Assembly: GCA_016859345.1 (NCBI GenBank)
Contig: CM029119.1
Location: 6,811,912-6,875,911, forward strand
Reading direction: 5' to 3'
DNA: 64,000 bases
Origin: Istiophorus platypterus
Lineage: Eukaryota > Chordata > Actinopteri > Istiophoriformes > Istiophoridae
The translations under genes were made by a program, and so were the position numbers. This document shows positions 23,962-40,100 of the stretch, piece after piece. Every line of letters starts with the position of its first letter. Position 1 is the stretch's first letter. A model generated the notes under the pieces. It worked only from the letters and a program-made list of their open reading frames with translations. It did not search any database and had not been told where the DNA came from.

Positions 23962-24540
23962 CCGAGCCGCCAAACGTCGCTCTCCTCTCGCCGGCCGAGG
24001 TCGGAGGCCTTGGGCCCCGGGTCGATCCCCGCTTCCCCTCCTCTGCTCCCCGACTCCAAGCGCCACGCTCGCACCCTTCGGGGACGGTGAGTGTCCGGTG
24101 CAGACGCTGGCTCAGGTGGCAAACATCACGCACGGAGCGGACGATCCCGAGGCCGGAACGGCACCGACGACAGGCGGCGTCGCTTCTCCGAGGGGGGCCG
24201 TTTCACTTCAGTCGGTCGACAGTGTTATTATTGTGTTATTAACTTTCAATATTCACACGGCAAAACAAAAACAGCTGATGGGAGGCTGCGTCACCCCCAG
24301 CCGCTTCGCGATTGGCTGGCGGCATCGCGTCGAACCGTCCTTTTCGCAGTTTCTATTGGTCGAGCTTCTCAAGGCGTCCGATGGATTCGACGACACGGCT
24401 TTCAATCACAGAAGACCCGCCTACTCAGAGCGAAGTGCAGTTCATTGGCCAATTCGACTTTCAGTCTCGCCATTGAGGAATTGTTTTGATGATTTGATTG
24501 GACGAGAGACGTGTATCGAGCTTTGTTGCTTGACCGTGCA
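23962..24540 (-). promoter_or_regulatory. wipi1 5' UTR and promoter with CCAAT cluster
   Basis: A GC- and CpG-rich block lies immediately upstream of the wipi1 ATG. Between 24311 and 24501 there are five CCAAT-type pentamers: ATTGG at 24311, 24355, 24444 and 24497, and CCAAT at 24449. These are NF-Y binding cores. No TATA box was noticed. The promoter role is inferred from position and composition. Confidence 0.6.
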
Positions 24541-25640
24541 GCGACACATCACCGACTCTGAGAGGGATGTCCAACTTTTTTTTCCTTCTCTTTTCTTTTT
24601 TTTTTTTTTTTTGCTATTTGAAAAAAAATGTCATTAAGATTATTAGAGTTTTCTTTCTTTCTTTTTTTGTTCGTTTTGTTAAATATTATTTTAAAAAACT
24701 GAAGTAACCGCGCAGCCCCCAAATTTATTATATTAAGATACACATTTTTCAGTAATATTACACCTTATAAGTGATGCAAGATAAATGAGTACCTCTATTC
24801 ATGTTCTTTACTTAAGTACAATTTTATAGCGTTTGTGCTTCTCTTAAGTATTTCCGTTTTATGCTCCTCAGTAGTTTTACACTTTATTTCCGAGGGAGAT
24901 ACTATCATTTTTATTCCACCATTTATTTGATTTATTTTTTTATTTGACACCCTTAGTTACTTGTTACTTTTCAGATGAAGAATTTACATCCAAAACATAT
25001 GATCACCTGTCAAATAAAATTAGCTTAATCTCATCTAGTTATAACATTAAAATTCAGCTTACAAATTAATGTATCAGTAATAACGATTCAGTAATATCTT
25101 TCACAATGACAGCACTCTGGCGTTCATATTTCTTCGTAAGGAGTATTTAAATTTGTGATATTTTAAGTACATTTTATTGATAATACTTATGTACTTTTAT
25201 GGAGGTAACATTGTGGATGCAAGACAAGGTAGGTGAGTATTTTGATTGTGGTATTACTACTTACGTACTCAAGTAAATCATCTAAATACATAGTTACCGC
25301 AACACGCAACATATGTATAATTTACATAAATTAATATTTACTGTTTTAGTTCTTCACATCAAATATACTGTTTTCACGTTAACACATTTTAAATATCGTG
25401 CTTCCTGAGGTGAAATGGGTCCATTCTGTACAATCTGTTGATATTCCTGAGAAGTTAATTAATCAACGTACCCGAAATTTAAGAATATGTTCGAAATCAA
25501 TGGAAGCCCACGCACGACGCACAGAACCAGGAGGTTTTAAGTGTCTCTAAATAAGGACGACTCAAAGACATTCCCGTAATCAGGCTAATTTTTTAATCAG
25601 ACATCAAAAAACAACAACAACAACAAAAAAAAAAAAAAAC
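24541..25640. other. AT-rich spacer between divergent wipi1 and prkar1a
   Basis: About 1.1 kb of AT-rich sequence separates the two GC-rich promoter blocks. It has poly-T runs near 24577-24612 and an A-rich run near 25610-25640. I see no gene. Confidence 0.5.
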
Positions 25641-25656
25641 CCAAAAACTATTTTCT

Positions 25657-25758
25657 TGACGTCACGCTTTCCGTGGCGGGCTCCTTTAAGGTTGCCAGGG
25701 GTTACGGGCTCACATGTCAGAACGAGGAGGATTGACGTCAGCGGCGGCCGCTGATTGG
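25657..25758 (+). promoter_or_regulatory. prkar1a promoter with two perfect CREs and a CCAAT box
   Basis: TGACGTCA, the full palindromic cAMP response element, occurs at 25657-25664 and again at 25733-25740. An ATTGG (inverted CCAAT) follows at 25754-25758 in GC-rich sequence. The block lies immediately upstream of the presumed first exon of prkar1a. CREB/ATF factors bind this motif and are activated by PKA, the enzyme that prkar1a restrains. Confidence 0.65.
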
Positions 25759-25794
25759 TCCTCGGCCGCATCCGGTGGGGCAGCGGTCCAGGGC

Positions 25795-25924
25795 TCGAGG
25801 AAAAAAAAAAAAAAAAAAAGAAAAAGAAACCGAAGCGACGAGGATCTGGAAACGGCAGCGTCCGAAAAACACCGTCCGTCCCGGGTCGCCACCGAAGGGC
25901 TCGGCAGGAAATTCGCGTTTTCTT
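25795..25924 (+). other. Presumed non-coding first exon of prkar1a
   Basis: GC-rich sequence downstream of the CRE block ends at a consensus donor (GTGAGTAT at 25925). The matching acceptor would be CTCTCCCCAG ending at 27561, which leaves 42 bases of 5' UTR (27562-27603) before the ATG. The exon includes an A19 run at 25801-25819. The transcription start is not defined, and alternative first exons are possible, as in mammals. Confidence 0.45.
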
Positions 25925-27603
25925 GTGAGTATCCGCGTCCCCTCCGCCGCCGCACCCCCCCCCCCCCCTTGGAGCGTATGACCTCTGGATAGGTGAAATT
26001 TGTTTCCTCCGTCTCTCGTTTGTTTATGCTAGAACTCAAGATGGCGTCACCGGAGGAGAGCTTTGCCTCAACGCGAAAGCTAGTCGGCTAGGCGTCGAGT
26101 TAGACGCTCTCGTTAGCATCACACGGGTCGAGGGCGGTCGATCGGAGGTGTTAACGCTTTTATTATCGATTTACATGCGGCGGTTGCCGGTCATTTTTGA
26201 CGAAGGGGTCGACAGTATCTCGGCATTAGTCCGCTTTTGCTGTAAGTTACCCCGCTGCAGCCGTCAGCCTCCTCACGAAGCCTTCCTGACCTAGACGGTG
26301 TTACACACGGGGCATCTGCTTCATACGGTCTCCGATGGCGATACGTTCACTCGGTGCACAGCGTTAGACGCGTTATTTCATCCGTCCCCCCACTACAGTT
26401 GTTTCACTTGTTCAGCAAGGTCATTTGTACATCGCTGTTTCCTCAGATGTAATTGACAACCCCGCTTCTTAACAGACAGCGGAGGTGATGCTTCGGCTCG
26501 GCGACTGAATTAGAGAATACGAACGTTGAACGTGTACTTTCCTTACTTTTAGATGTTTAGAGCCAAGGAAGACTTACAAATTATGTAAGAATGAGAGCCC
26601 TGTTGTTGGATCCAGCCTGTAGTATTAGCTCTTAATTTATACCACCTGGTCTGAAAACAGTATAATTTATCACTTAGTTATTCCTGTGGTAGGTTTAGAG
26701 TAAAGCAAGCCTGCCAAGTTTCCACCACAACTGTAGTTAGTTGCACAAAGCCTGTGCTAGCCTCATCTTTGATAACTAGGCTAGTAATCTCCCTTGGGAC
26801 TTGTCAGATTAGAAATTATCCAAATCCTATTATACCGATGCACATGCATGATACACTTTCAGGGACAGGGTGGATTGGTCTATTTGCTCCACAGGACTTG
26901 TTGTTCACTCAATTACTCCTCTAAACTGTGCATGTTGGTTACTGTGGGGCTTTAGAGGCCTTCCCTCAGATAATATCAGATGATAAGAGAGGCTGATCAG
27001 ATGATCTGGAAACTGTCAGGCTGTTTTGCTCAGCAACAGTATTGTGGCCTGAAATGTTTAAACCTCAAGCAAATGCACTTGCTTTTATGGTTTGCTCTGT
27101 TTCACAGTGGATTGATTCACTGGCCCTGAGTTCATCGTTCATCTAAAATTAGGCCTTGGCTAAGATACTGTTTCAGCAATAACCAGTTACTGTTTCTGTG
27201 ATAGAGGGCTTCATTCAGGCCAGTGAAAAACTTAAATTGTTTAGAGTAAATAAACCAACACAGAGAGTTTGCCTGTTCTGATTTGTTGTCTGTAGCCAGA
27301 TTTGTGTGATCACATCATATGACCGGTTTCCACTCCTGACACTAAGAAGCACTCCGGCTCCATAGTGCCAAAACAACACCCTGTCTTTCTCTGTCTTCTC
27401 ACTCTGGTTCTATTTTTCTCACATTCTCACATTTTCTGTCTGTCCATTTGTCCCTTCGACACACAGACACTTTTTTCCCTTGTCGCTCTATGGTAACCCA
27501 AAGAATCCATGTCGTACAGTGATGAACTGAAATTTTTCTCCGTCCCATCCACTCTCCCCAGTGCAAAGGTTAGAGGTCGCAGAGCAGTGTTGCAGTTGTC
27601 GTC

Positions 27604-32528
<4,925 letters not shown>

Positions 32529-34935
32529 AGGGGGGGGGCGTGTCTCCCCACCCTTCCTCTCCCCCCGCCCTTTTCCCTTCTTCTCTCCTTTTAGACCCAG
32601 GGTCCACCAATGCAATTTGCTTTTTGTCACTTTCTTATTCTTTCAGTTCACTTTTTTCTTCCCCTCTTTTATTTACACACAGATCATTTTGTTGTTACCA
32701 CCCATCAGGCAGAGGTGACTTTTAGCCATTCACCAGCGCTTGTACCAGCTGCTGTACGCTACCTTGTAGGCACAGTTACATCATGTTACCTATGTTATAT
32801 ATGTATTTGCAGGTTAGGCTTCCTTTTTGACTTAAACAAAAACAGGTTTGTTAGGAGATCTGAAAGACATTGGGGTCTCAGACTGATGAGACAGGACAAT
32901 CAAACTTAACATGGCGCTTTTGGTGAATTTGTTACAGATTTATGTTTTAGATTGAAGTGAGGAGGACTGCTTCTTCCCCGTTTCAGAGTTTCCTTATTGA
33001 CATCAGTTAGCCTGATCCAGTGTAGAGCAGAACCTAGAAGCTGTAGAAGTCAGGAAGAATATTAGTCCTTCATCTATTTGTTTTTAGGTGTCAGCTCTGA
33101 TATGATGCTCCATTTGTTACTTTTTGGTTAACTTTGATTGGAATGATGAGACATTAAAGATTTTGCTTAGTTTGAGAGGGTTTGTGCAACTTAAGGTTTT
33201 TATTTAATTGTGCAGCTACCAGGCTAGTGCCAAATGTTGAAGATTATCCCAACACAAAGATGCATAGCCGTGGAAATGCTGTGCGTGTTCTACTCCCCGA
33301 CTATTTGGAGCTCCACACAGGAGTAGTGTAGTTTTTATCCTTATTGTCCTCCCAACTGGTAGAATGACCGTACAAAAACTGCCTTGACTACTCTGAGGGG
33401 AAAAAAAATTTAAAAGTAAGGAAAAAACAAGAGTATTAAGTGTATTTCAGTATTCAATTTTTTAGTATATGCCAAATAACTTGTTCACTCTTCTGCTATG
33501 GTTTGTAATCAAAATGTTATCATAGTATAGTTAAAACGATCATAGTTCTATTATTATCATTGACTAAATGATAAACTTATGGTTTGGAGTGATGGTGATG
33601 TTAAAAATATCTTTAACTGTCTTTTGTAAACACTTATTTTTCCATAAATTCTATTTTAGGTGTCCAGTGCCACAAAGTAAATAAATGCTTCTTCTTGTCA
33701 ACTGACAAAACAGTATGTAATTGTATTGTGTAAAACATCATGGGTTAAAACTTTTTAAAATAGATCAAAAGGGTAATCACAGGTTTATTGAAGTGAAGTC
33801 TTTGGGGGGGGGGGAAACAAAGGAGACGGTTTATGGATTTTCAGGACATGTGAAGTATTTATGCATCAAAGCATCACAGGTGAGCTGACAGGCAGAGTGA
33901 ACAGATATTTACTTAAAACTAGTGTCATTGCCTATTGCCTATTTGAAAAGGTGGCTGTCTCCTCATCAGAGTAGCTTGTGATCTGTTCTCTATGCTTACT
34001 TGGCATGATGTTTGTATGCATCCAGTGATTCGGTATGAATGGAAGCGTGAAGTTAAAACAAACAAAAAAAAAAAAACGTGCTCTGCAGCTGCGTGCACAA
34101 ACAGGAACTCTCAAATTTTTGGTTTGTTACTCCCTAGCTTAACTGCTTCATGATTATTTAGATGGCATAAATTGTTAAATCTGTCTTTTTTTTTTTTTTT
34201 TTTTTTTTAAGATCTTTACCAAATCACACAACGTTGACTTATGGATTATAGGCTTAACGCTTCATTCCTGCCTCAGTCTGTTGCCAGAAACGACCAGAAC
34301 CAGTCATGTTTGTTTTATCTCATTCAAAGCACTTGTATGCGCTTAGAATGGAGTTGTATGTTTGTGCGTCCAAAAAAAGATTTGATTTTGGTGCCGATTG
34401 CAGGGTAGTCAGGTTAATGATGAGAGTTTTTGTTCGTGGACATGAGTATATTTTTCTTTACAGTTAAATCAAACATCTTCATCTGTTCCCCCTAACCCTC
34501 AGGTTATCCTTGTGGGTGTGGTTACATGTGGATTTGTGTCCATTGGCAACACATCCTGTTTATCCTGATCCACAGGACATGACTCCGTTAGGGGCAAGGG
34601 TTTGATTCACCTTTGTCAAAATATTGTTTTTGTGTAAATAGCAGCATCATTGGTTTCTATTCCAAAATGTTTTTAGCCACACTGCAATCGTCCCGGTTTG
34701 CCTTAGCTTACCTAACCTGGGCTTAAAGTAGTAGTCGGTCACTCCTGCTAGCCCGACCTTCAGTGAGTTTGTTAGACCTGCGGCGCAAGAGAGCTGCAGG
34801 CAATCAGAGGACCATTCTTTTTCTATTCTACCCTGTATTCAGTTTGACCTCCTGTATGTGCAAAGATGTTTATCCTTTTGGTATAGATTGTTCCAGATGG
34901 CAGTTTAAGCAATAAAAAAGTAAAAATGACTTGTC
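32529..34935 (+). other. prkar1a 3' UTR
   Basis: About 2.4 kb follow the stop codon and run to a strong AATAAA at 34911. The region is AT-rich with a G9 run near 33805 and poly-A/T runs near 34062 and 34187. I see no coding region. A long 3' UTR is usual for PRKAR1A. Confidence 0.6.
34911..34916 (+). terminator. Poly(A) signal of prkar1a
   Basis: AATAAA is followed by A-rich sequence and then, about 25-40 bases on, T/G-rich sequence (GACTTTGTTCTTTTTTC), as expected for a cleavage site. Confidence 0.6.
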
Positions 34936-37134
34936 TCAGACTTTGTTCTTTTTTCAGACTTGTGTCACCCCTTTGACTGTGTTACTGGTGGGAGGATGGG
35001 GTCGGTTAATGATGCTTTTCACCAAAACTGTGCTGTTAATGAAATTAGTTTAGATGATGTGGGATTATTTTGGAGGACCGTCCACCTACAGCTTCAACTA
35101 ACAATTATTTCCACTATTGATTAATCTCTGATCATTAATCTATTAATTGTGTGGTCTATAAAATGTCTGGCAGTAATGAAAAATGTTAGAGTCTAAGTTG
35201 ACATTGTCACATCACCAACAATCTAAATCCAATAGATATTTAGTTGTAATTATATAAAACAAAAGCAGCATTCCCAACTGTAAAACTATAAAAAAGGGAA
35301 TTTCAGGCATTCTTGCATGAGAAATTATTTAAAAATATTCTTCATAGTTGCAGATTACTTTTCTGTGATATTTTCCTCTCTAATCTCCCTGATATTGGGT
35401 GTGGAAAGGGAAAAACTGATTAGACTGGCTCTGAGGGTGAGGAAGAGTTTGCAGACCTGCTGGCCCAGACTATGGCCAGAAGGATGTAATATTAAAATAT
35501 GTCCACTAGGGGGAAACAATGGTACTGGTAAGTCTAAAAAAGAGCCAGAGAATCTTTGTTATTCATTCAATCCTGCACAAGAAGTTTAATAGTCTATCAT
35601 ATTTTGAATCTATACCTATGTTTTAAATATACAACTTGTCTCATTCCTCCCTTTTAAAGTCATTGTTTAAAACATAACTTTGTCTAGTTAATGACACACT
35701 ATATCTTTCTCTTTCTTTGAGTAGGATTTTTTATGACTTGAGACAACTTAGGTCATTTTTCCATGCGATGCTATTTTCGGATAGTGAACAAAAGTTTTAA
35801 ACTTGATTATTAACAATAGTACTTGGCTCTGGAAAACACCAACATTGCTGGTTTGAAACTGTTGCTCGTAGTTATCTGGTGTTTGGAAAAGTTCAGTCTT
35901 TTCCTTCGCTCCCTGATCACTCAGCCTTCATTTTAAAATGTTTGGTCCAGTTGCTAGGTTTTAGCAAAGATATGCTGCATAAAAGCTGTAGTATATAGGG
36001 ATTTACCTGTGCTCGAGAGCACATTTCATGATATGGATGCCTATCAGCCTCTGATTTTATTTGGCAGGATTCAACAACTCTTAAGTGGCCTTAAAAATAG
36101 TCATGGTTATTTGTGTTTCTTAACATCACACCAAGATCCTGGAAGATATCAGAACTCCCAAAGAAAATAACAAAGACCAAAGCACAGGCATGTTCACAGA
36201 GGAAAACACACTCAGAGATTTATAACCGATAAAAGTTAGCTTGGCTCAGAATTGTCATAGAGGTGTGATACAGCATATTTGCTGTTTCTCCAGCTCAGCC
36301 TGTCTCAGTTGACAACAATGTTTTAGAGCTGCTTGAGCACTCTGATGAGACAGAAAGGGATTACGAGTCTGGAAAATGGGGTGGAGTAAACTAAATGACT
36401 GTTTAAAAGGCAGCACTTTACTCACACAAACACACACCCATCAACTTGCACTGTTACTTGCGGATAATAACTTTTCTTCAAAACTCGCACCGTCATCACA
36501 TAAAATAACTATATTTTCTATTTATAACATCACATGGGCAACACAGAAATCTTTCTTTCCACAGTCGTATTATTCACCAGTGTTAATTTGATAAACAACT
36601 GATCCAGTGCATCACAGCTCTGAAGTTTGAACTACTTTGCTGATCTTGATGTGTACAACAGTGCCAGTGCTCCTATGGCTTCATGTATAAATGAAATTTT
36701 CTGTATTCCCTGATACTGTTACTGGGTTTTTTCCACTCCTAGCCAATTTTCAAAGTGAAGTTGGATTTAACTTTCTTAAAAAGGTCTTAATCTATATCTA
36801 TAAACCTTGTAACCACCCTGACCTATGTCCACATGGGGTACATGAAAATTGAGAGCCCTCATATAAAATGCACCCTTGGGTAAATTTATGACCATGAGAG
36901 AAAACAAAAGGAAATAAAGGTACGGCTCCCTCTGTGATAGGAATTTGAAGCGTGCAGTGATTCATGTTCTGAACCTCTGCAATGAGATTCCATGGCGTCT
37001 TCCATTTATGGCTTGTTCCTCAAATCGAAAACATGTGATCCTTTTTGCTCACAAGGTGACTGCATCTCCACCATGAAGTCTTCTATGTTACAGAAAGCAG
37101 GTATGGAAAGGAAGGATGAGCCTGCCATCCTCTG
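34936..37134. other. Convergent prkar1a / fam20a spacer and fam20a 3' UTR
   Basis: This region holds the fam20a 3' UTR on the minus strand (a possible AATAAA reads at 36061-36056) and intergenic sequence. An interspersed repeat lies at about 35090-35310. A 90-codon open frame near 35317 shows no protein family character. Confidence 0.5.
35090..35310. repeat. Teleost interspersed repeat (ATTAATC-rich family)
   Basis: It begins CAACTAACAATTATTTCCA and carries TTGATTAATC and GTGGTCTATAAAATGTC, phrases that mark a very common percomorph repeat. This is a partial copy; its class is uncertain. Confidence 0.5.
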
Positions 37135-40100
37135 TTACCTGGTCTTTTTCATCTCTGTGGTGGTCTGAGGTCTTGTTGTGGATTTGACAAAGTCCTTGGT
37201 GATAACCTCATCCTTGCCCAGCCTCCGGACACAGTGCTGAACCACTCTGAGGATCTTCTGTAACCGGCGGTCCAGCGCTAAGAGGTGGGGTTCAGTCAGG
37301 ATCGGCCGTAAAGGGTCTCCCTCCAGGGACTCCCTCATCACTTCGCTGAGCCTGAACTCTGGTCGGGCCAGGAGCTGGAGCCGCAGCAGTGTGGAGCGCT
37401 TTATTCTGAGTGGGGGAGGAGAAGGGAAAGGAGAAGAGTGAATACAACTGTTTTTGTTTTGTTTTGTTTACTTGACATGACAATTTAAATGGAGATTTTT
37501 TTTCACTTAATTATCCTAAGATATTTAAGTATAAGGTAGCATTTTTAATTGTACACCTACAATTTTGGTATGAAACCTTTCATGTGTGAACCCAAAAACA
37601 ATCAGAGAGAAAAACTGGTTCTGCTGCACTAGACTACGTCATACTTACATGCAGCACTGAGATAGTGGTGCCAGGATAGACATCTCATCTTGAGAGTGCT
37701 TCCCAAATCTGAACACAGGATGTTAGGCCACATGAAGTATGCTATAAAACACATTTTTGCAATATATGTAATTCTCAACAGTGTTTTCTTCTCACCCTCT
37801 GGCATTGTCCAAATGCAGAAGGAATCCTTCATCCCCAAATTTGGTAAATATCTCATAGTGGTGTCTATCCATGTTACCTGCAATCAAATCATTAAGACAA
37901 GTGTGTAGAAACATGTATTCTGATAGGAAAAGGTCTACTGGTTATATGAAGAGAACATAATGAATTAGAAAAAAAAAATACCTATGAGGAAGTCGAAGAT
38001 TGACATGTCTATGATGTTAAGGAGCCTGTTCCCCGAGTTATATGGATACAGGTGCTTTATGGTGTCACAGTAAAACGGATTCACTTCCCACCTTTAGAAT
38101 CCAAAGACAGATAAAGAAGACTAAGTGGAAGATTTATGGAGAATATTTTAAAGGTTAGTAAATGATTGGCAGTTAAATTTTGTTTCTGAGTTATTATTAT
38201 AATCATGTAACAAAACAACAGAGTATTTAAAATAATGGATAACCTCATTACTGCATTTTATATTGCCTGTCCCTGAAACTGAGGTGCATTTAATATTAAT
38301 ACTGCTCAGCTAACTCATTGCAAAAACAGGAAGAGGTTGCTCTTGCTCTGGTGCAAATTTACTTCATAGGCTTCAAAAATGAACGATGTAGCATAGATAG
38401 AGAAGATAAAAAAGAAAAAATCTCTGACTATACAGGCAAACATCAATTTAACTCAGCCTTTACAGGATTTATGAGAAATCTGGTCTTTTATTTTATTTTG
38501 AAGATATTAGAACTTAAAATCCTGCTGAAGGCCACCAACTGTCTCAGCCACAGATGATTAATTTACAGTAAAAGATATTACATTAAGTTATCACTATGCT
38601 GTATGCCACACAAGACAACAATATATCAAATGCATGTATTGTACCATAAGAGAAATGTAATCGGTCTTACTCTTCTCGTCCACTGAAAGTGTACGATCGT
38701 ATCCAGGGGTTGGGTATAGAGATGCGGGGAGCGATGCTGAGGCCAGGCAGGTAGGCAGACAGGGAGCCCTCCAGCAGGTCAGGGCTCCCACACACCGCAT
38801 ATTCTGTCTTACACACATACAGGCACTTGGCAAAGAAACACGTGTTGTTTGCTGTTTGGGATGCAGAGCAAAAAGATGGAATGCAAAATGAGTTTTCCTC
38901 TTCACATACAATTATATGCTTTTTGATCTGCTCTGCCTTTCCCTGCAGCTGGGTGCCATATCACCAGCAAGATTACATCACACCAGAACCAAAAAGACTC
39001 ACAGAGAAGCTTAGGTTTGTACAGATGTGCGTTGTTTATAAAGCTATACGAACATACTGCAGATATTAACCTGTAACTAAGAAAAACTGTTTGGGATAAA
39101 AACTTAGAAAACCCAAAGAAGCAACATAAGCTACAGGACAGGTGAAACAAATACTTTGTCATTTTGGGAAACAGACTTATTCAATTTCTCTCAGAGAGTT
39201 AAATGAGAAGATTGATATGATTCTCACACGTATCTGTCCAGGAAATATGAATCTTACAGTTGCAGCCAGGAGACGGTTTGCATAGCTTACCATAAAACCT
39301 GGAAACAGGTTAAAACTGTTAGTCTGGCTCTTTTACAAAATCAAAAAAATACACCCCTCACACTACACCCAAAGCTAGATCATTAACACGTTATATCTGT
39401 TTCATATTATCTGTACAAAAAAAATGATATTAGAAGAAGGAAAAGTGTCAAAAAGAAAAACTATGGGGTTATGCGCCAGGTTGTGTCATGCTAGGTCTCA
39501 GAAAGTCACTGCTTCTAGCCATGAAATAGAAAGTTGTTGATTTTACATGCTTTTTTGTTTGTTTGGGTTTTGTTGTTTGTTTGTTTTTGTGGTTGGCACT
39601 AAACAGAACAGATAAGTAACAATTAGTGAGCACTAGAGGAAGTCTTTTTAACCTTTGGACAGAGCCAGGGTAATTGTCTCCCCCTCTTTATGCTAAGCTG
39701 TAACTGTTAGTTTCATATTTAAGCACTACTGATCTTCTCACCTAACTCCTGGCAAACAGGGCAAATGTGCATATTTTGCCAAAAATTGGTTTGGGCAAAA
39801 TACGCAGGACCAATTTTCCCAAACCAGTTTTCCGAAACTGGTCCTGCTGGGGCTTTACCTGGTGAGACGAAGAAGACAGCTCGTAGGTCTTCGTTGTGGG
39901 TGATTTGGAGAACTTCTCCTGTGATGTTTACCAGCCTGCCAGCCACTGGAGGGACCCTTCGGAAGTCCAGGATCCTAACAAAGGCATTGATGAGATTCAG
40001 CAAAAGAAAACCCTTTTGGAAATAAATTTAACTTTTGCAAGTGTGACGAAAAGTTCACAGTTCACACATTTTATGCTTACATTAATGTAACGTGAGCCCT

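Noticed and set aside
23697..24637. Long ORFs on both strands in the wipi1 promoter block
   Set aside because: GC-rich sequence has few stop codons by chance. Only the minus-strand frame from 23961 matches a protein, namely wipi1 exon 1.
25714..26039. Arg/Ser-rich ORFs around the prkar1a first exon
   Set aside because: They read through an A19 run and a C-rich run in GC-rich promoter sequence and have no coherent domain. The promoter and 5' UTR explain the region.
35317..35589. 90-codon plus-strand ORF between prkar1a and fam20a
   Set aside because: It has no recognisable domain, no splice or promoter context, and lies beside an interspersed repeat.
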